Positions 1 through 7,840 of a stretch of 14,517 nucleotides of DNA are shown here, in pieces. The translations under genes and the position numbers were made by a program. The DNA is from an uncultured Holophagaceae bacterium (GTDB lineage: Bacteria; Acidobacteriota; Holophagae; Holophagales; Holophagaceae): positions 1-14,517 of the forward strand of contig CAITBU010000422.1 of NCBI GenBank assembly GCA_903890595.1. The letters run 5' to 3'. Within the stretch, counting starts at the first letter, position 1. Each line of letters opens with the position of its first letter. The notes under the pieces were generated by a model, which was not told the origin of the DNA, made no database searches, and saw nothing but the letters and a program-made list of their open reading frames with translations.

Positions 1-522
1 CTCAAGACCCCCTCAGTGACCAAGGGGACCCTCTATCTGCAGGGCTCTGACTTCGCCCACTTCGCCTTTCAGCCCCCGGAGGACCTCATCCTCCACCTCA
101 CTCCCAAGGCCCTGGTGTCCTACAGTCCGGAGGCCAAGGCGGGCGAGCTGCTGAAGATCGGCATGATCCTGAATGCCGACCGGAAGTTCCTCGGGCTGGG
201 CCAGAAGCTAAGCTACCTCGACGAGTACTTCCAGATCGCCCTGGGCGAGTCCCGGGAGGTCCCCAACACCTGGCACCTCACCCTCAGCCCGCGCACCCTC
301 TCCCTCCGCAAGCGGATGCAGACCGTGGCCCTCTGGGTGGATCGGGACACCTGGTTGCCACGACAGATCCTGTGGGTGGAGCGCAGCGGGGACAGCTGGC
401 TGCTGGAGCTGGGTGCGCTGCGCATCAACCAGCCGCTCCCCGCAGCCGTGACGGGGTTCAAGCTGCCAGAGGGCATTGCCCTGCGAAACGAATTCAGCTT
501 CTTCGCCACTCGCAAGAAGTAG
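1..522 (+). CDS. LolA-like outer-membrane lipoprotein carrier fold protein, 5' truncated
   Basis: The reading frame is open from the first base (LKTPS precedes the GTG at 16), so the GTG is probably internal and the N-terminus with any signal peptide lies outside the window. About 173 residues are visible. The pattern resembles LolA/LolB-fold proteins: a strand with GTLYLQG, then FAFQPPEDLILHLTPKALVSYSP, matching the LolA run in which a substrate-derived layer is followed by a 'display as peptide' strand, and a later WVDRDTWLPRQILWVE strand pair. LolA carries lipoproteins across the periplasm to the outer membrane; relatives of this fold have other lipid-binding roles. The gene ends 33 bases before the zinc-ribbon/FHA gene on the same strand, so they may share a transcript. 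Family assignment rests on overall pattern only and no catalytic residues exist to check. Confidence 0.6.
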   Translation, partial: LKTPSVTKGTLYLQGSDFAHFAFQPPEDLILHLTPKALVSYSPEAKAGELLKIGMILNADRKFLGLGQKLSYLDEYFQIALGESREVPNTWHLTLSPRTLSLRKRMQTVALWVDRDTWLPRQILWVERSGDSWLLELGALRINQPLPAAVTGFKLPEGIALRNEFSFFATRKK

Positions 523-555
523 GGGTAGACTGTTTTCTCCAACCCGGGGGGCTCG

Positions 556-1140
556 ATGATCGTGATGTGCCCTGCCTGTCAGGCTCGCTTCCAGTACGAT
601 GACTCCCGGTTCGGCGCCTCGCCGGGCAAGCGCTTCCGGTGTCCGAAGTGCAGCCACGTGTTCGAGGTGGTCAATCCCCTGCTGGCCCCGCCAGAGGAGA
701 CCTTGTCCAGGCCCCTCGACCTCCCCGAGCCGGAGCCCCCGCCACCCCAGGCAACGGTGCGCCGGGACCGGGAGGCCATGCTGGCGGCGGCGGGCATCAT
801 GGCCGCGGGGTTGCCCCCGGGCCTGCGGTACAGCCTCGCCATCCTCACCGGGCCCCAGGCCTCCACGGTGAAGGTCCTGGATAAGCCCGCCACGGTGATC
901 GGCCGGGAGGAGGGGGACGTGATCACGGGCGACCCCGAGACGTCCCGGCGCCACGCCCTGCTGGAGGTCCGCCAGGACGGCAGTGTCTGGCTCAGCGACC
1001 AGCAGTCCACCAACGGCACCCTGGTGGCGGGCGAGCCCATCCTGGGCCCCCTGCGGCTGGACAACCACCAGGAGTTCACCTGCGGCAACAGCACCTTTAT
1101 GCTGCTGGTCCGGGACACGGAAGAGCCCCCTCTCACCTGA
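556..1140 (+). CDS. Zinc-ribbon plus FHA domain protein
   Basis: A 194-residue protein with two recognisable modules. Residues 1-40 hold an MJ0042-type zinc ribbon, with Cys5 and Cys8 in CPACQARF and Cys29 and Cys32 in CPKCSHVF. A proline-rich linker (about 42-70) leads to a forkhead-associated domain at about 92-188, with the conserved GR (116-117), SRRH (130-133) and STNGT (151-155) that bind phosphothreonine peptides in this family. It is therefore probably a cytoplasmic adaptor that reads Ser/Thr phosphorylation, but no kinase is encoded in the window and the partner is unknown. The start at 556 is chosen because it sits just before the first Cys pair; a G-rich stretch precedes it but the ribosome binding site is poor, and the ATG at 565 is an alternative. 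It lies 10 bases upstream of the TPR gene, which suggests translational coupling. Confidence 0.85.
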   Translation: MIVMCPACQARFQYDDSRFGASPGKRFRCPKCSHVFEVVNPLLAPPEETLSRPLDLPEPEPPPPQATVRRDREAMLAAAGIMAAGLPPGLRYSLAILTGPQASTVKVLDKPATVIGREEGDVITGDPETSRRHALLEVRQDGSVWLSDQQSTNGTLVAGEPILGPLRLDNHQEFTCGNSTFMLLVRDTEEPPLT

Positions 1141-1150
1141 GGCCCCCGCC

Positions 1151-2617
1151 ATGCAGCCTGATCCCTACGCCCCCCACCTCCAGAAAGCGGATGACCTCTT
1201 TGCCCTGGGCGAGGTGGTGAAGGCGGGCCAGATCTGGCAGGCGATCCTGAAGCAGCAGCCCTCCCATGTGGAGGCCCGGCGCCACCTGCTGGAGGTCAAG
1301 GAGCACCTGCAGCGTCTGCAGCAGGCAGAAGCGGCCGCACCCACTGTGCCAGACCCGCTCCCGGACCAAGGGGTGCCCGAGGGTCCCGAGCCCGGCCAGT
1401 TGCTGACCGATGGCTGCACCCTCTACGACATGGGCCAGACCGAAGATGCCCTCCACAAGTGGGAACAGGCCCTGGCCCTGGACCCCGACCTGGTCCTGGC
1501 CCGCACCTATGCAGAGGGTGCCCGGCGGGAGCTGGGGCTGGTGGGCTCGGGGCGTGCGGCGGTGCCTCCTCCCATCGCTCGCGTGGCTGCGCCTCCCCCC
1601 CAGGCCCTTCCACCGCGCGCCCAGGATCCCCTCGAGGCCCTCGATCAGAAGCTGCTCCAGGCCGAGCGCCTGCTGGCTGCGGGACACCTCGAGGAGGCCG
1701 CTTTCGGCTTTCAGCAGGCCCTCGGTCTCGATCCAGGTAACCTGCGAGCCCTGGCGGGCCTGGAGCACTGCCGCAAACCGACCCAACCACCCACTCCGGC
1801 ACCCATCCAGCTGAGTCCCCCGGTCGCTCAGCCCATCACCCTGGCACTGGCCTCCAGAGAGGTTGAGCCTGTGCACGCCCCATTAGCCCTCCTAAAAGCG
1901 CCCCCACCCGCCCGGGAGGGCCTGAACCTGCCGGCACCCCTCCGTGAAGCGACGGAGCGCATGCCCTGGCTCCGGGAGCCCCGGGTTCTGGCCGTGGCGG
2001 CCGGCGGCGCAGCCGTCCTGCTCATTGCCCTGGGCCTCTTGAACTCCTACCGGAAGGAGCGGGCCCTTCGGATCGAGGTCCAGGCCGCCCTCGCCTCGGC
2101 CCTGGCCCCCGTGGCCCAGCAGGCCCGGTCCGTGGACCTGACGGAGAGCCCCGCCGAGATCCTGCGGGAGGCGGACGTTGCCCTGGTCACGGACCCCCTG
2201 CGGGCTTTCCTCCGGGCAGAGACCCTGGTCGCCCGCAGCCCCAGCGATGCCGCAGCGGCCCAGTTGCTAGAAAAAGCCCGCCAGGGCCTCGCCGGGGGCA
2301 GCGGCGGAGCCAGTCTCGCCGAGTTCCAGCAGCACCTGCAGAGTGGCAACCTGGAGACCGCTGCCAAGGTCATCGACGCCCTCCTCCGGGCTGAGCCCGG
2401 CGATGTTGACCTCCGCACCCGGGCGGCCCGCCTCCACCTGGCCCTCTGCGCCGCCCACGCCGCCCAGGCCAAGTGGGATGACGCCCAGGAAGACCTCCTG
2501 CGGGGCCGGGCTCTCGCCCCGGGGGACCGTTCCTGGCAGGCCCGCATCCACCTCCTCGAGCACCTGCGAACCCTCCCCAAGGCCCAACAAGCATCTTGGA
2601 TCGCCCTGCTGGGCTGA
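1151..2617 (+). CDS. TPR-repeat protein with one central membrane segment
   Basis: A 488-residue protein of unrecognised specific function. TPR-like helical pairs are visible at about residues 8-50 (ADDLFALGEVVKAGQIWQAI), 82-128 (LYDMGQTEDALHKWEQALAL) and 164-211 (AERLLAAGHLEEAAFGFQQA). A low-complexity Pro/Ala linker separates the last two. A hydrophobic segment at about 278-300 (VLAVAAGGAAVLLIALGLL), followed by RKER, is a likely single membrane span. The C-terminal third is Ala/Leu-rich and again TPR-like (about 386-470). Such proteins usually scaffold complexes at the inner membrane. The start at 1151 is preferred because it lies 10 bases after the FHA stop; the open frame runs back to 983 but there overlaps the FHA coding region in another frame. 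No strong Shine-Dalgarno is visible. It ends 5 bases from the convergent HD-GYP gene. Confidence 0.75.
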   Translation: MQPDPYAPHLQKADDLFALGEVVKAGQIWQAILKQQPSHVEARRHLLEVKEHLQRLQQAEAAAPTVPDPLPDQGVPEGPEPGQLLTDGCTLYDMGQTEDALHKWEQALALDPDLVLARTYAEGARRELGLVGSGRAAVPPPIARVAAPPPQALPPRAQDPLEALDQKLLQAERLLAAGHLEEAAFGFQQALGLDPGNLRALAGLEHCRKPTQPPTPAPIQLSPPVAQPITLALASREVEPVHAPLALLKAPPPAREGLNLPAPLREATERMPWLREPRVLAVAAGGAAVLLIALGLLNSYRKERALRIEVQAALASALAPVAQQARSVDLTESPAEILREADVALVTDPLRAFLRAETLVARSPSDAAAAQLLEKARQGLAGGSGGASLAEFQQHLQSGNLETAAKVIDALLRAEPGDVDLRTRAARLHLALCAAHAAQAKWDDAQEDLLRGRALAPGDRSWQARIHLLEHLRTLPKAQQASWIALLG

Positions 2618-2622
2618 GCTTC

Positions 2623-3732
2623 CTAAGACTTGGGTAGGTTGGAGTCCCGCAGCTCACTCTGGATGCGCCGCACTTCATCCAGGGACGCCTCGAAGGCCAA
2701 GTAGACGCGGGGATCGAAGTGGGTACCTACGCCGTTCTGGATGAGGGTCAGGGCCTCTTTCTCGCTGAGGGCAGGCCGGTAGGGACGGTGGGTGGTCAGG
2801 GCGTCAAAGACATCCACCAGGGCCACGATGCGCGCCTCGAGGGGAATCTCCTCGCCCTTCAGGCCGTCGGGATAGCCGGTGCCATCCCAGCGTTCGTGGT
2901 GGGACAGAGCGATGGTTGCCGCCGCCTGGAGGAGGGGGTTGGCACTACCTGACCCCTGGAGCAGGCTCCCATTGCCCACCACGCTGCGTACGACGGGGTG
3001 GGCCTGGCGCAGGATCCCGGCACCGATGGCACAGTGTTCCCGAACCGTGGCCCACTCCTCCGCATCGAGGCGGCCCGGCTTAAGGAGAATGCGGTCCGGG
3101 ATGCCAATCTTCCCCAGGTCGTGGAGGGCGCTGGTGACAAAGAGCCGGTCGCAGGCCTCGGCATCCAGCCCCAGGTTCTGAGCGACCGGCTGGGTGTAGT
3201 AACTCACTCGCAGGACGTGGTTGCCCGTCTCCTCGTCCCGGTATTCCGCCGCCCTGGCCAGGCGCAGCACCACCTCCCGCTGGGAGTGCTCCAGCTCCCG
3301 CGTCCGCTCCCGGACCCGAATCTCCAGGGCCTCGTTCTGCCGCTGGAGCTGTTCCTGGTAGTCGCGGATGCGCAGCACATTGCGGAGGCGGGCCAGCAGG
3401 TCCTCGGGATCCACGGGCTTGGTGAGGAGGTCAAAGGCCCCGAGGTCGAGGGCCCGCCGCTTCAGATCGCTGTCCTGGAGGCCCGTGACGATGATGACCG
3501 GGAGGCTGCCCCAGCCCGGCTGGGACACGGTGGCCAGCAGCTCCAGGCCGTCCATGTCCGGCATCTTCACATCCGTTACCACGACGTCGGCGGAGTGGGT
3601 CTTGAGGTAGTCCAGGGCCAACGCGGCCCCAGTGAAGAAGTGAAAGGCCCAGTCCGGGCTGACGCCGTGCAGGATGCGCCGGTAAGCGTTCAACACGCTC
3701 TGTTCGTCGTCCACAAATAGGATCGTGCGCAT
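2623..3732 (-). CDS. Response regulator with HD-GYP output domain (probable c-di-GMP phosphodiesterase)
   Basis: A 369-residue cytoplasmic signalling protein. Residues 1-120 form a CheY-like receiver: acidic pair Asp8-Asp9 in ILFVDDEQ, phosphoacceptor Asp54 in VTDVKMPDMDG, Thr83 and Lys105 in LLTKPVD. A charged coiled coil (about 120-155) connects to an HD-GYP domain with His172 (GNHVLRVS), His204-Asp205 (HDLGKIGIPD) and HHERWDGTGYP at 278-288. This family hydrolyses cyclic di-GMP using a bound metal centre; all the expected metal ligands seem present, so activity is likely. There is an approximately 15-residue expansion (VVRSVVGNGSLLQG) before the HHE motif. The start at 3732 is chosen because MRTILFVDDE is the usual receiver beginning and an AGGAG lies 11 bases upstream; the frame stays open to 3822 but those residues do not look like receiver. 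No sensor kinase is adjacent, so its input is unknown. Confidence 0.92.
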   Translation of the reverse strand: MRTILFVDDEQSVLNAYRRILHGVSPDWAFHFFTGAALALDYLKTHSADVVVTDVKMPDMDGLELLATVSQPGWGSLPVIIVTGLQDSDLKRRALDLGAFDLLTKPVDPEDLLARLRNVLRIRDYQEQLQRQNEALEIRVRERTRELEHSQREVVLRLARAAEYRDEETGNHVLRVSYYTQPVAQNLGLDAEACDRLFVTSALHDLGKIGIPDRILLKPGRLDAEEWATVREHCAIGAGILRQAHPVVRSVVGNGSLLQGSGSANPLLQAAATIALSHHERWDGTGYPDGLKGEEIPLEARIVALVDVFDALTTHRPYRPALSEKEALTLIQNGVGTHFDPRVYLAFEASLDEVRRIQSELRDSNLPKS

Positions 3733-3756
3733 GAAACCGGATGCTCCTGGGAGGTC

Positions 3757-3800
3757 CCTGATGATAGATGTAATTGTATGTTGGTTGGTGTAAATTTTCC
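3757..3800 (-). promoter_or_regulatory. AT-rich promoter-like region upstream of the HD-GYP regulator
   Basis: This stretch is strikingly AT-rich compared with the rest of the window. On the minus strand it contains TTTACA (plus 3789-3794), 5/6 to a -35 box, followed at 16-17 bases by TACATC/ACATCT and also by TACAAT and TATCAT words. No single pair with perfect spacing stands out, so the exact promoter is unresolved. It would drive the gene starting at 3732. Confidence 0.3.
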
Positions 3801-3813
3801 CACCCAAGCAGAT

Positions 3814-3842
3814 GTTGCCCATCGAGCAACCACCCTCGGTGG
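3814..3842 (-). terminator. Tandem small hairpins after the lysA-like gene, possible weak terminator
   Basis: Immediately after the decarboxylase stop (3845) the minus strand can form CCACC-GAG-GGTGG (3842-3830) and then GTTGC-TCGATGG-GCAAC (3830-3814), sharing one base. Neither is followed by a T-run, so they are not a classical intrinsic terminator; they may stabilise the 3' end or assist factor-dependent termination. The placement at the end of an eight-gene operon is the main support. Confidence 0.3.
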
Positions 3843-3844
3843 GC

Positions 3845-4999
3845 CTAGCTCACGCCGACCTCTGGGGGCACGGGGTGGCTCAGGAAGTGGGTCATGCCTT
3901 CACTGAATCCGTAGGCCCCCGTGGCACCAAAGGCCAGGAGATCCCCAGGGGCCAGGGCCGGCAGGACCACCTCCCCCAAGCGGTCAAGGCTGGTGCAGAG
4001 GGGGCCAGCCAGAGTGGTGGGAAGACTGCCCCCACTCCGGCCAACGGCCTTCACGGGGAAGGCTTGGCCTGTGAGCAGGGGCCGGAGCAAGTGGTTGATG
4101 CCCCCCTCCAGGATGGCGAAGCGGGTGCCCCGGCTCTCCTTGGTGCGCACCACCCGGGCCAGATAGACCCCACAAGGGCCCACCAAGAAGCGGCCGGGTT
4201 CCAGGATCAGCTCCCCTGTAAACCAGGGGTGGCGAGCCAGGAGGTCGGCCAGGCCGTGACCCAGAGCCGAGAGCTCCAGGGGGGTTTCCTCCGGTGCATA
4301 GGGGATGCCCAAGCCGCCGCCCAGGTCGATCTGTTCCAGGACCATCCCGTGCTGGTCGCGCAGGCGCTGGGCCAGGTCCAGCACCGCCGCGTGGGTGGCC
4401 AGCAGCTTGGAGGCGTCCCGCTGGTTGCTGGCCGCGAAGACATGGAGGCCCCGGATGCGCACGTGGCGCAGGTCAGCGGCTCGGGCCAGCAGAGCCGGCA
4501 CGTCTTCCTCGTCCACACCAAAGGCCGAGGGCCCGCTGCCGCCGATGATGCGATTCCCTTCCGTCACCTCGAAGGCGGGGTGTACCCGCAGGTTCACGGC
4601 CACTTCGCCCTGGGCCAGCGCCTCGATGCGGGCCAGATCCTCCCAGCCCTCCGCCTGGATGCGGACCCCCATGGCCAGGGCCTTGGCCAGCTCTGGTTCC
4701 CGCTTGCCGGGCCCGGCGAAGAAGGTGCGCTGGGGCGGCAAGGCCAAGGCCGCCACCTTCTCCAGTTCACCGATAGAGGCGCAGTCGAAGCTGGCGCCCA
4801 GGGCGGCAAAGCGCTTCAGCAGGCTGGGGTGCGAGTTGGCCTTCACCGCAAAGGCAATGCGCACCCGCTGGGGCAGCGCCGCGCGGAGGGCCTGAAACTG
4901 TGCTTCCGCCACCCCCGCCGAGTAAGCGAAGCACGGCGTGCCATGCGCCTCCGCCAGGGCCTGGCACTGCGCATCGTCGAAGGCGAACAAAGGGTTCAT
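3845..4999 (-). CDS. lysA: LysA-like PLP-dependent decarboxylase (fold III; BtrK/exosortase-associated-like motifs)
   Basis: 384 residues, last gene of the lysine operon. By position it should convert diaminopimelate to lysine. Fold-type III alanine-racemase/decarboxylase features are clear: PLP lysine Lys53 in FAVKANSHP, GGGLGIPY at 227-234, EPGR at 267-270, GGINHLLRP at 299-307. However the substrate-side motifs differ from classical diaminopimelate decarboxylase: the usual CESxD reads CTSLD (335-339), so Glu is replaced by Thr336, and the C-terminal YNxRPRPAEV reads FLSHPVPPEV (372-381). GPLCT, FLSHP and FAGPGKR are typical of BtrK and the exosortase A-associated decarboxylase family. Arg306 in the RP motif is kept, unlike my recollection of that family. 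The start at 4999 overlaps the aminotransferase stop by 4 bases (ATGA); the frame extends upstream to 5410 only as an antisense-free shadow of that gene. The decarboxylase call is solid; the substrate is uncertain. Confidence 0.8.
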   Translation of the reverse strand: MNPLFAFDDAQCQALAEAHGTPCFAYSAGVAEAQFQALRAALPQRVRIAFAVKANSHPSLLKRFAALGASFDCASIGELEKVAALALPPQRTFFAGPGKREPELAKALAMGVRIQAEGWEDLARIEALAQGEVAVNLRVHPAFEVTEGNRIIGGSGPSAFGVDEEDVPALLARAADLRHVRIRGLHVFAASNQRDASKLLATHAAVLDLAQRLRDQHGMVLEQIDLGGGLGIPYAPEETPLELSALGHGLADLLARHPWFTGELILEPGRFLVGPCGVYLARVVRTKESRGTRFAILEGGINHLLRPLLTGQAFPVKAVGRSGGSLPTTLAGPLCTSLDRLGEVVLPALAPGDLLAFGATGAYGFSEGMTHFLSHPVPPEVGVS

Positions 5000-6120
5000 G
5001 GTCGTTGCTTCCAGTACGGCGCCAAGCGCTTGATGCCTTCTTGCAGCTGCTCGGGGGTGGCGGCGAAGCTGAGGCGCAGGTGGCCGCGGCCACCCTCGCC
5101 GAAGGCCAGGCCTGGGATCGCCACCACGCCCGCTTCGTCCCGCAGGCGCAGGGCGAAGGCCAGGGGATCCGCATGGGCCTCCGGGGGCAGGGGCATGAAG
5201 TGGTAGAAGGTCCCGTCCGGCGGCGTCACCGTCTGGCCCAGCTCCCGGCGCAGGGCCGCAGCCAGGGCCTCCCAGCGCTCCTGGATGGCGGCCCGGGCTT
5301 CGGCCAGGATGGCGTCGGAGTGCTCGATGAGTGCCAGTGCCGCCCACTGGGCCGGAGTGGCTGTACCCGTCACCGCATAGCCGTGCACCACCCGAGTGGG
5401 GGTCAGCCAAGCGGGGTCGCCGATGGCCCAGCCCACCCGCAGGCCGGGGGCACCCCAGCCCTTGCTGACGGAGCTCACCACCACACCGCAGTCCGTCACA
5501 TCCCGCAGGCCCGGGGGGCGCACGCCGAAGTGCAGGTCCCGATAGACCTCGTCCGAGATCAGCAGCAGGCCCCGGGCCTCACAGGCCGCAGCCACCCGCC
5601 GCAGGGCCTCCAGATCCCCGCCACCACCGGTGGGATTGGAGGGCAGGTTGAGGAGCACTGCCGAGGCATCCGGGGTGGCTGCCAACACCTGCAGCAGCGC
5701 GTCGGCATCCAGGCGAAAGCGATCCGGTGAGAGGGGATAGGTCACGGGCACCGCACCCGCCATGCGGGCCAGGGCCGGGTAGGCCACGAAGCCCGGATCG
5801 GGCACCAGCACCTTCGTGCCGGGCTCCACCCAGGCCTGGAACAGTGAGAACAGCGCTCCCTGGGAGCCCGTGGTGATGAGCACCTCGTCCACCGTTGCGC
5901 CATGAAACGCCGCCACGGCCTTGCGCAGGTCCGGCAGTCCCACGTGAGGCACGTAGCCGCAGGGACCGGCGGGCCGGAGAAGGGCCAGCCGAGCCGGTTC
6001 CGGCAGCGCCCAGGTGGGCTCGCCCAGACCCAGGGGAATGGCCCCAGGCGGCGTCCCATCCGTGATGGCCCGGATGGGCGAAGGCTTCAGCAGCGAGAGC
6101 CTGGACGCGGGCTGGATCAT
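4996..6120 (-). CDS. dapC: Class I/II PLP aminotransferase, probable N-succinyl-LL-diaminopimelate aminotransferase
   Basis: 374 residues of the aspartate aminotransferase fold (type I). Visible residues: LGLGEP near 30, NLPSNPTG with Asn162, ISDEVYRDLHF with Asp190 and Tyr193, SSVSKGWGAPGLRVGW with PLP lysine Lys220 and Arg228, and LRLSF with the carboxylate-binding Arg349. These show an active aminotransferase but do not fix its substrate. The assignment as DapC, which aminates N-succinyl-2-amino-6-ketopimelate using glutamate, comes from its place between dapD (succinyltransferase) and the decarboxylase, in an operon that also has dapE. It overlaps dapD by 4 bases and the decarboxylase by 4 bases, implying coupled translation. 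The alternative, an LL-diaminopimelate aminotransferase of the DapL type, is unlikely because the succinyl genes are present. Confidence 0.8.
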   Translation of the reverse strand: MIQPASRLSLLKPSPIRAITDGTPPGAIPLGLGEPTWALPEPARLALLRPAGPCGYVPHVGLPDLRKAVAAFHGATVDEVLITTGSQGALFSLFQAWVEPGTKVLVPDPGFVAYPALARMAGAVPVTYPLSPDRFRLDADALLQVLAATPDASAVLLNLPSNPTGGGGDLEALRRVAAACEARGLLLISDEVYRDLHFGVRPPGLRDVTDCGVVVSSVSKGWGAPGLRVGWAIGDPAWLTPTRVVHGYAVTGTATPAQWAALALIEHSDAILAEARAAIQERWEALAAALRRELGQTVTPPDGTFYHFMPLPPEAHADPLAFALRLRDEAGVVAIPGLAFGEGGRGHLRLSFAATPEQLQEGIKRLAPYWKQRP

Positions 6121-6938
6121 CGCAGAGCCTGCTCCAGCGCCGTGGCAGCATCGGTCTTGTCGTCGCGGTACTTGACGATGCAGGGAGCCGCCAACTGGAG
6201 GCCGTGGCTGCGGGCATAGTCGCCGGAGGCTGGGCGGGAACCCGGCACCACGACGGCACCCTCGGGCACTTCCGCACGAAGCTCCCGGCCATGCACGAGG
6301 TCGTAGATCACGGTGCTGCCGGTGATCACCACACCGGAGGCCAGCACCGCGCGCTTGCGCACCACGATGCCCTCAAACAAGCCCACGAGACCACCCACAA
6401 AGGCGTCGTCCTCCACCACCACGGGGCGGGCCCCTGCGGGCTCCAGCACGCCACCGATCTGGGCGGCGGCCGACAGGTGCACCCGCTTCCCGATCTGGGC
6501 ACAGCTGCCCACCAGGGCGTGGCTGTCCACCATGGTGCCCTCGTCCACAAAGGCGCCCACGTTCACATAGGCGGGGGGCATGAGCACCACGCCGTGGGCG
6601 ATGTGGGCCCCACGGCGCACGGCGGTGCCACCGGGCACCAGGCGCACCGCATCCTCCAGGTTGAAGTGGCGCGGCGGGTAGGCCGTCTTGTCGAACATGG
6701 GAAAGCCGGGACCCGGCATCTCCACGAGACCGGTGCGACGGAAGCCGCAGAGGATCGCCTGCTTCACCCAGGCGTTGGCCCGCCAGGTGCCATCCTCGTG
6801 GCGCTCGGCAGCCCGAACCACACCGGCCTCCAGGGCCACCAGCAGCACCTGGTGCATGGCGGGGGCTTCGGGATCTCCAGCCAGCTCTTCGGCGGTACGG
6901 TCAAAAAAGGCACGGATGGAAGGCAGGTCAAGGACCAT
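6117..6938 (-). CDS. dapD: 2,3,4,5-tetrahydropyridine-2,6-dicarboxylate N-succinyltransferase
   Basis: 273 residues, the normal length for DapD. It transfers succinyl from succinyl-CoA to tetrahydrodipicolinate, committing the pathway to the succinylase branch. The left-handed beta-helix hexapeptide region covers about 105-225, with the family signatures VNVGAFVDEGTMVDSHA (Asp138), VGSCAQIGKRVHLS and IGGVLEPAGARPVVVED; the EG at 189-190 matches the catalytic Glu position in the E. coli enzyme. The segment just before it reads GGLVGLFEG, whereas many homologues have a GARSEVVEG-like form, a modest deviation near the active site. The N-terminal helical domain (1-90) is complete. It overlaps dapA by one base (TGATG) and the aminotransferase by four. 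Assignment is firm. Confidence 0.95.
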   Translation of the reverse strand: MVLDLPSIRAFFDRTAEELAGDPEAPAMHQVLLVALEAGVVRAAERHEDGTWRANAWVKQAILCGFRRTGLVEMPGPGFPMFDKTAYPPRHFNLEDAVRLVPGGTAVRRGAHIAHGVVLMPPAYVNVGAFVDEGTMVDSHALVGSCAQIGKRVHLSAAAQIGGVLEPAGARPVVVEDDAFVGGLVGLFEGIVVRKRAVLASGVVITGSTVIYDLVHGRELRAEVPEGAVVVPGSRPASGDYARSHGLQLAAPCIVKYRDDKTDAATALEQALR

Positions 6939-7840
6939 CAGGAGACTCCAGGAAGGAGGGCGCCGCTGGCCAAGGCCAGGCCCTCAGCGAGCTTGGTGCG
7001 GGTGGCGGCCGAAGCTGGCGTAAGGGGCAGGCGCAGGCCGTCGCCGCCGAAGCCCATCTGAGCGAGCAGGGCCTTCAGGGGGATGGGATTGCTCTCCAGG
7101 AACAGGGCATCGATGAGGGGCAGCAGGCGCTGGTGCAGGCGCAGGGCCTCGGCCCGGTCGCCGCGGAGGGCAGCGGCCACCAGGGCGGCGGTCTCCCGGG
7201 GCACGGCATTGCCCAGCACCGAGATGAGGCCTGAGGCCCCCACGGCGATGGCGGCCACGGCGAGGATGTCATCCCCAGCCAGCAGCGTCTTCCCGGCGGG
7301 CAGGGTGCGGGCCACTTCAGCGATCTGGGGCAGGCTGCCGCTGCACTCCTTGATGGCCACCACCTGGGGATTCTCCCAGAGGCGGGCCAGCATGGCGGGG
7401 GTCACGTTCAGCGCGGTGCGGCCCGGCACGTTGTAGGCAATGAGGGGCAGGCCCGGAGCGGCCTCAGCCACGGCGGCGTAGTGCGCCACCAGGCCATCTG
7501 CGGTGGGCTTGTTGTAGTAGGGCGTCACCAGCAGGGCACCACTGGCGCCGAGCTCCTGGGCGCGGCGGGTCATGGCGGCGGCCTTGTGGGTGGCGTTGGA
7601 GCCCGTGCCCACCACCACCGGACGGCCCCCGCACTCCTCGAGGGTGGCGGCGATGATGGCGTCCCGCTCCGCGTCCAGCAGGGTCGAGGCTTCGCCGGTG
7701 GTGCCGAGCGGGATCAGGGTGTCGACGCCGCCTGCCACCACGTGGTGCACGAGGCGGCGGAAGGCGGGGAAGTCCACCTCGCCCGCAGAGGTGAGGGGGG
7801 TGGCCAGAGCCACGGCCAGGCCGGTGAGGTTCAGGGTCAT
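6938..7840 (-). CDS. dapA: 4-hydroxy-tetrahydrodipicolinate synthase
   Basis: 300 residues, close to the usual 290-300. The enzyme condenses pyruvate with aspartate semialdehyde in a (beta/alpha)8 barrel through a Schiff base. Seen directly: GTTGE at 46-50 (pyruvate/proton relay), TPYYNKP at 106-112, YNVPGRT at 136-142 with the catalytic Tyr136, and the Schiff-base lysine Lys164 in VAIKECSG. The lysine-feedback site around SNATHK (81-86) is only partly comparable by eye, so allosteric control by lysine cannot be judged. The gene overlaps dapB upstream by 4 bases and dapD downstream by 1. N-acetylneuraminate lyase relatives are excluded by the GTTGE/YNVPGRT combination and the operon context. 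Confidence 0.96.
   Translation of the reverse strand: MTLNLTGLAVALATPLTSAGEVDFPAFRRLVHHVVAGGVDTLIPLGTTGEASTLLDAERDAIIAATLEECGGRPVVVGTGSNATHKAAAMTRRAQELGASGALLVTPYYNKPTADGLVAHYAAVAEAAPGLPLIAYNVPGRTALNVTPAMLARLWENPQVVAIKECSGSLPQIAEVARTLPAGKTLLAGDDILAVAAIAVGASGLISVLGNAVPRETAALVAAALRGDRAEALRLHQRLLPLIDALFLESNPIPLKALLAQMGFGGDGLRLPLTPASAATRTKLAEGLALASGALLPGVS

Noticed and set aside
208..1152. A 314-codon minus-strand open frame opposite the LolA-like and FHA genes.
   Set aside because: The plus strand holds clear zinc-ribbon and FHA motifs; the antisense product is compositionally biased.
3733..3822. A 30-residue N-terminal extension of the HD-GYP regulator.
   Set aside because: The receiver domain begins naturally at MRTILFVDDE, and the upstream part is AT-rich promoter-like DNA.
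3812..5206. A 464-codon plus-strand open frame opposite the decarboxylase and aminotransferase genes.
   Set aside because: Low-complexity Gly/Gln/Ala translation, antisense to two well supported PLP enzymes.
5000..5410. A 137-residue extension of the LysA-like protein.
   Set aside because: It overlaps the aminotransferase in another frame; the ATGA junction at 4996-4999 follows the pattern of the other operon junctions.
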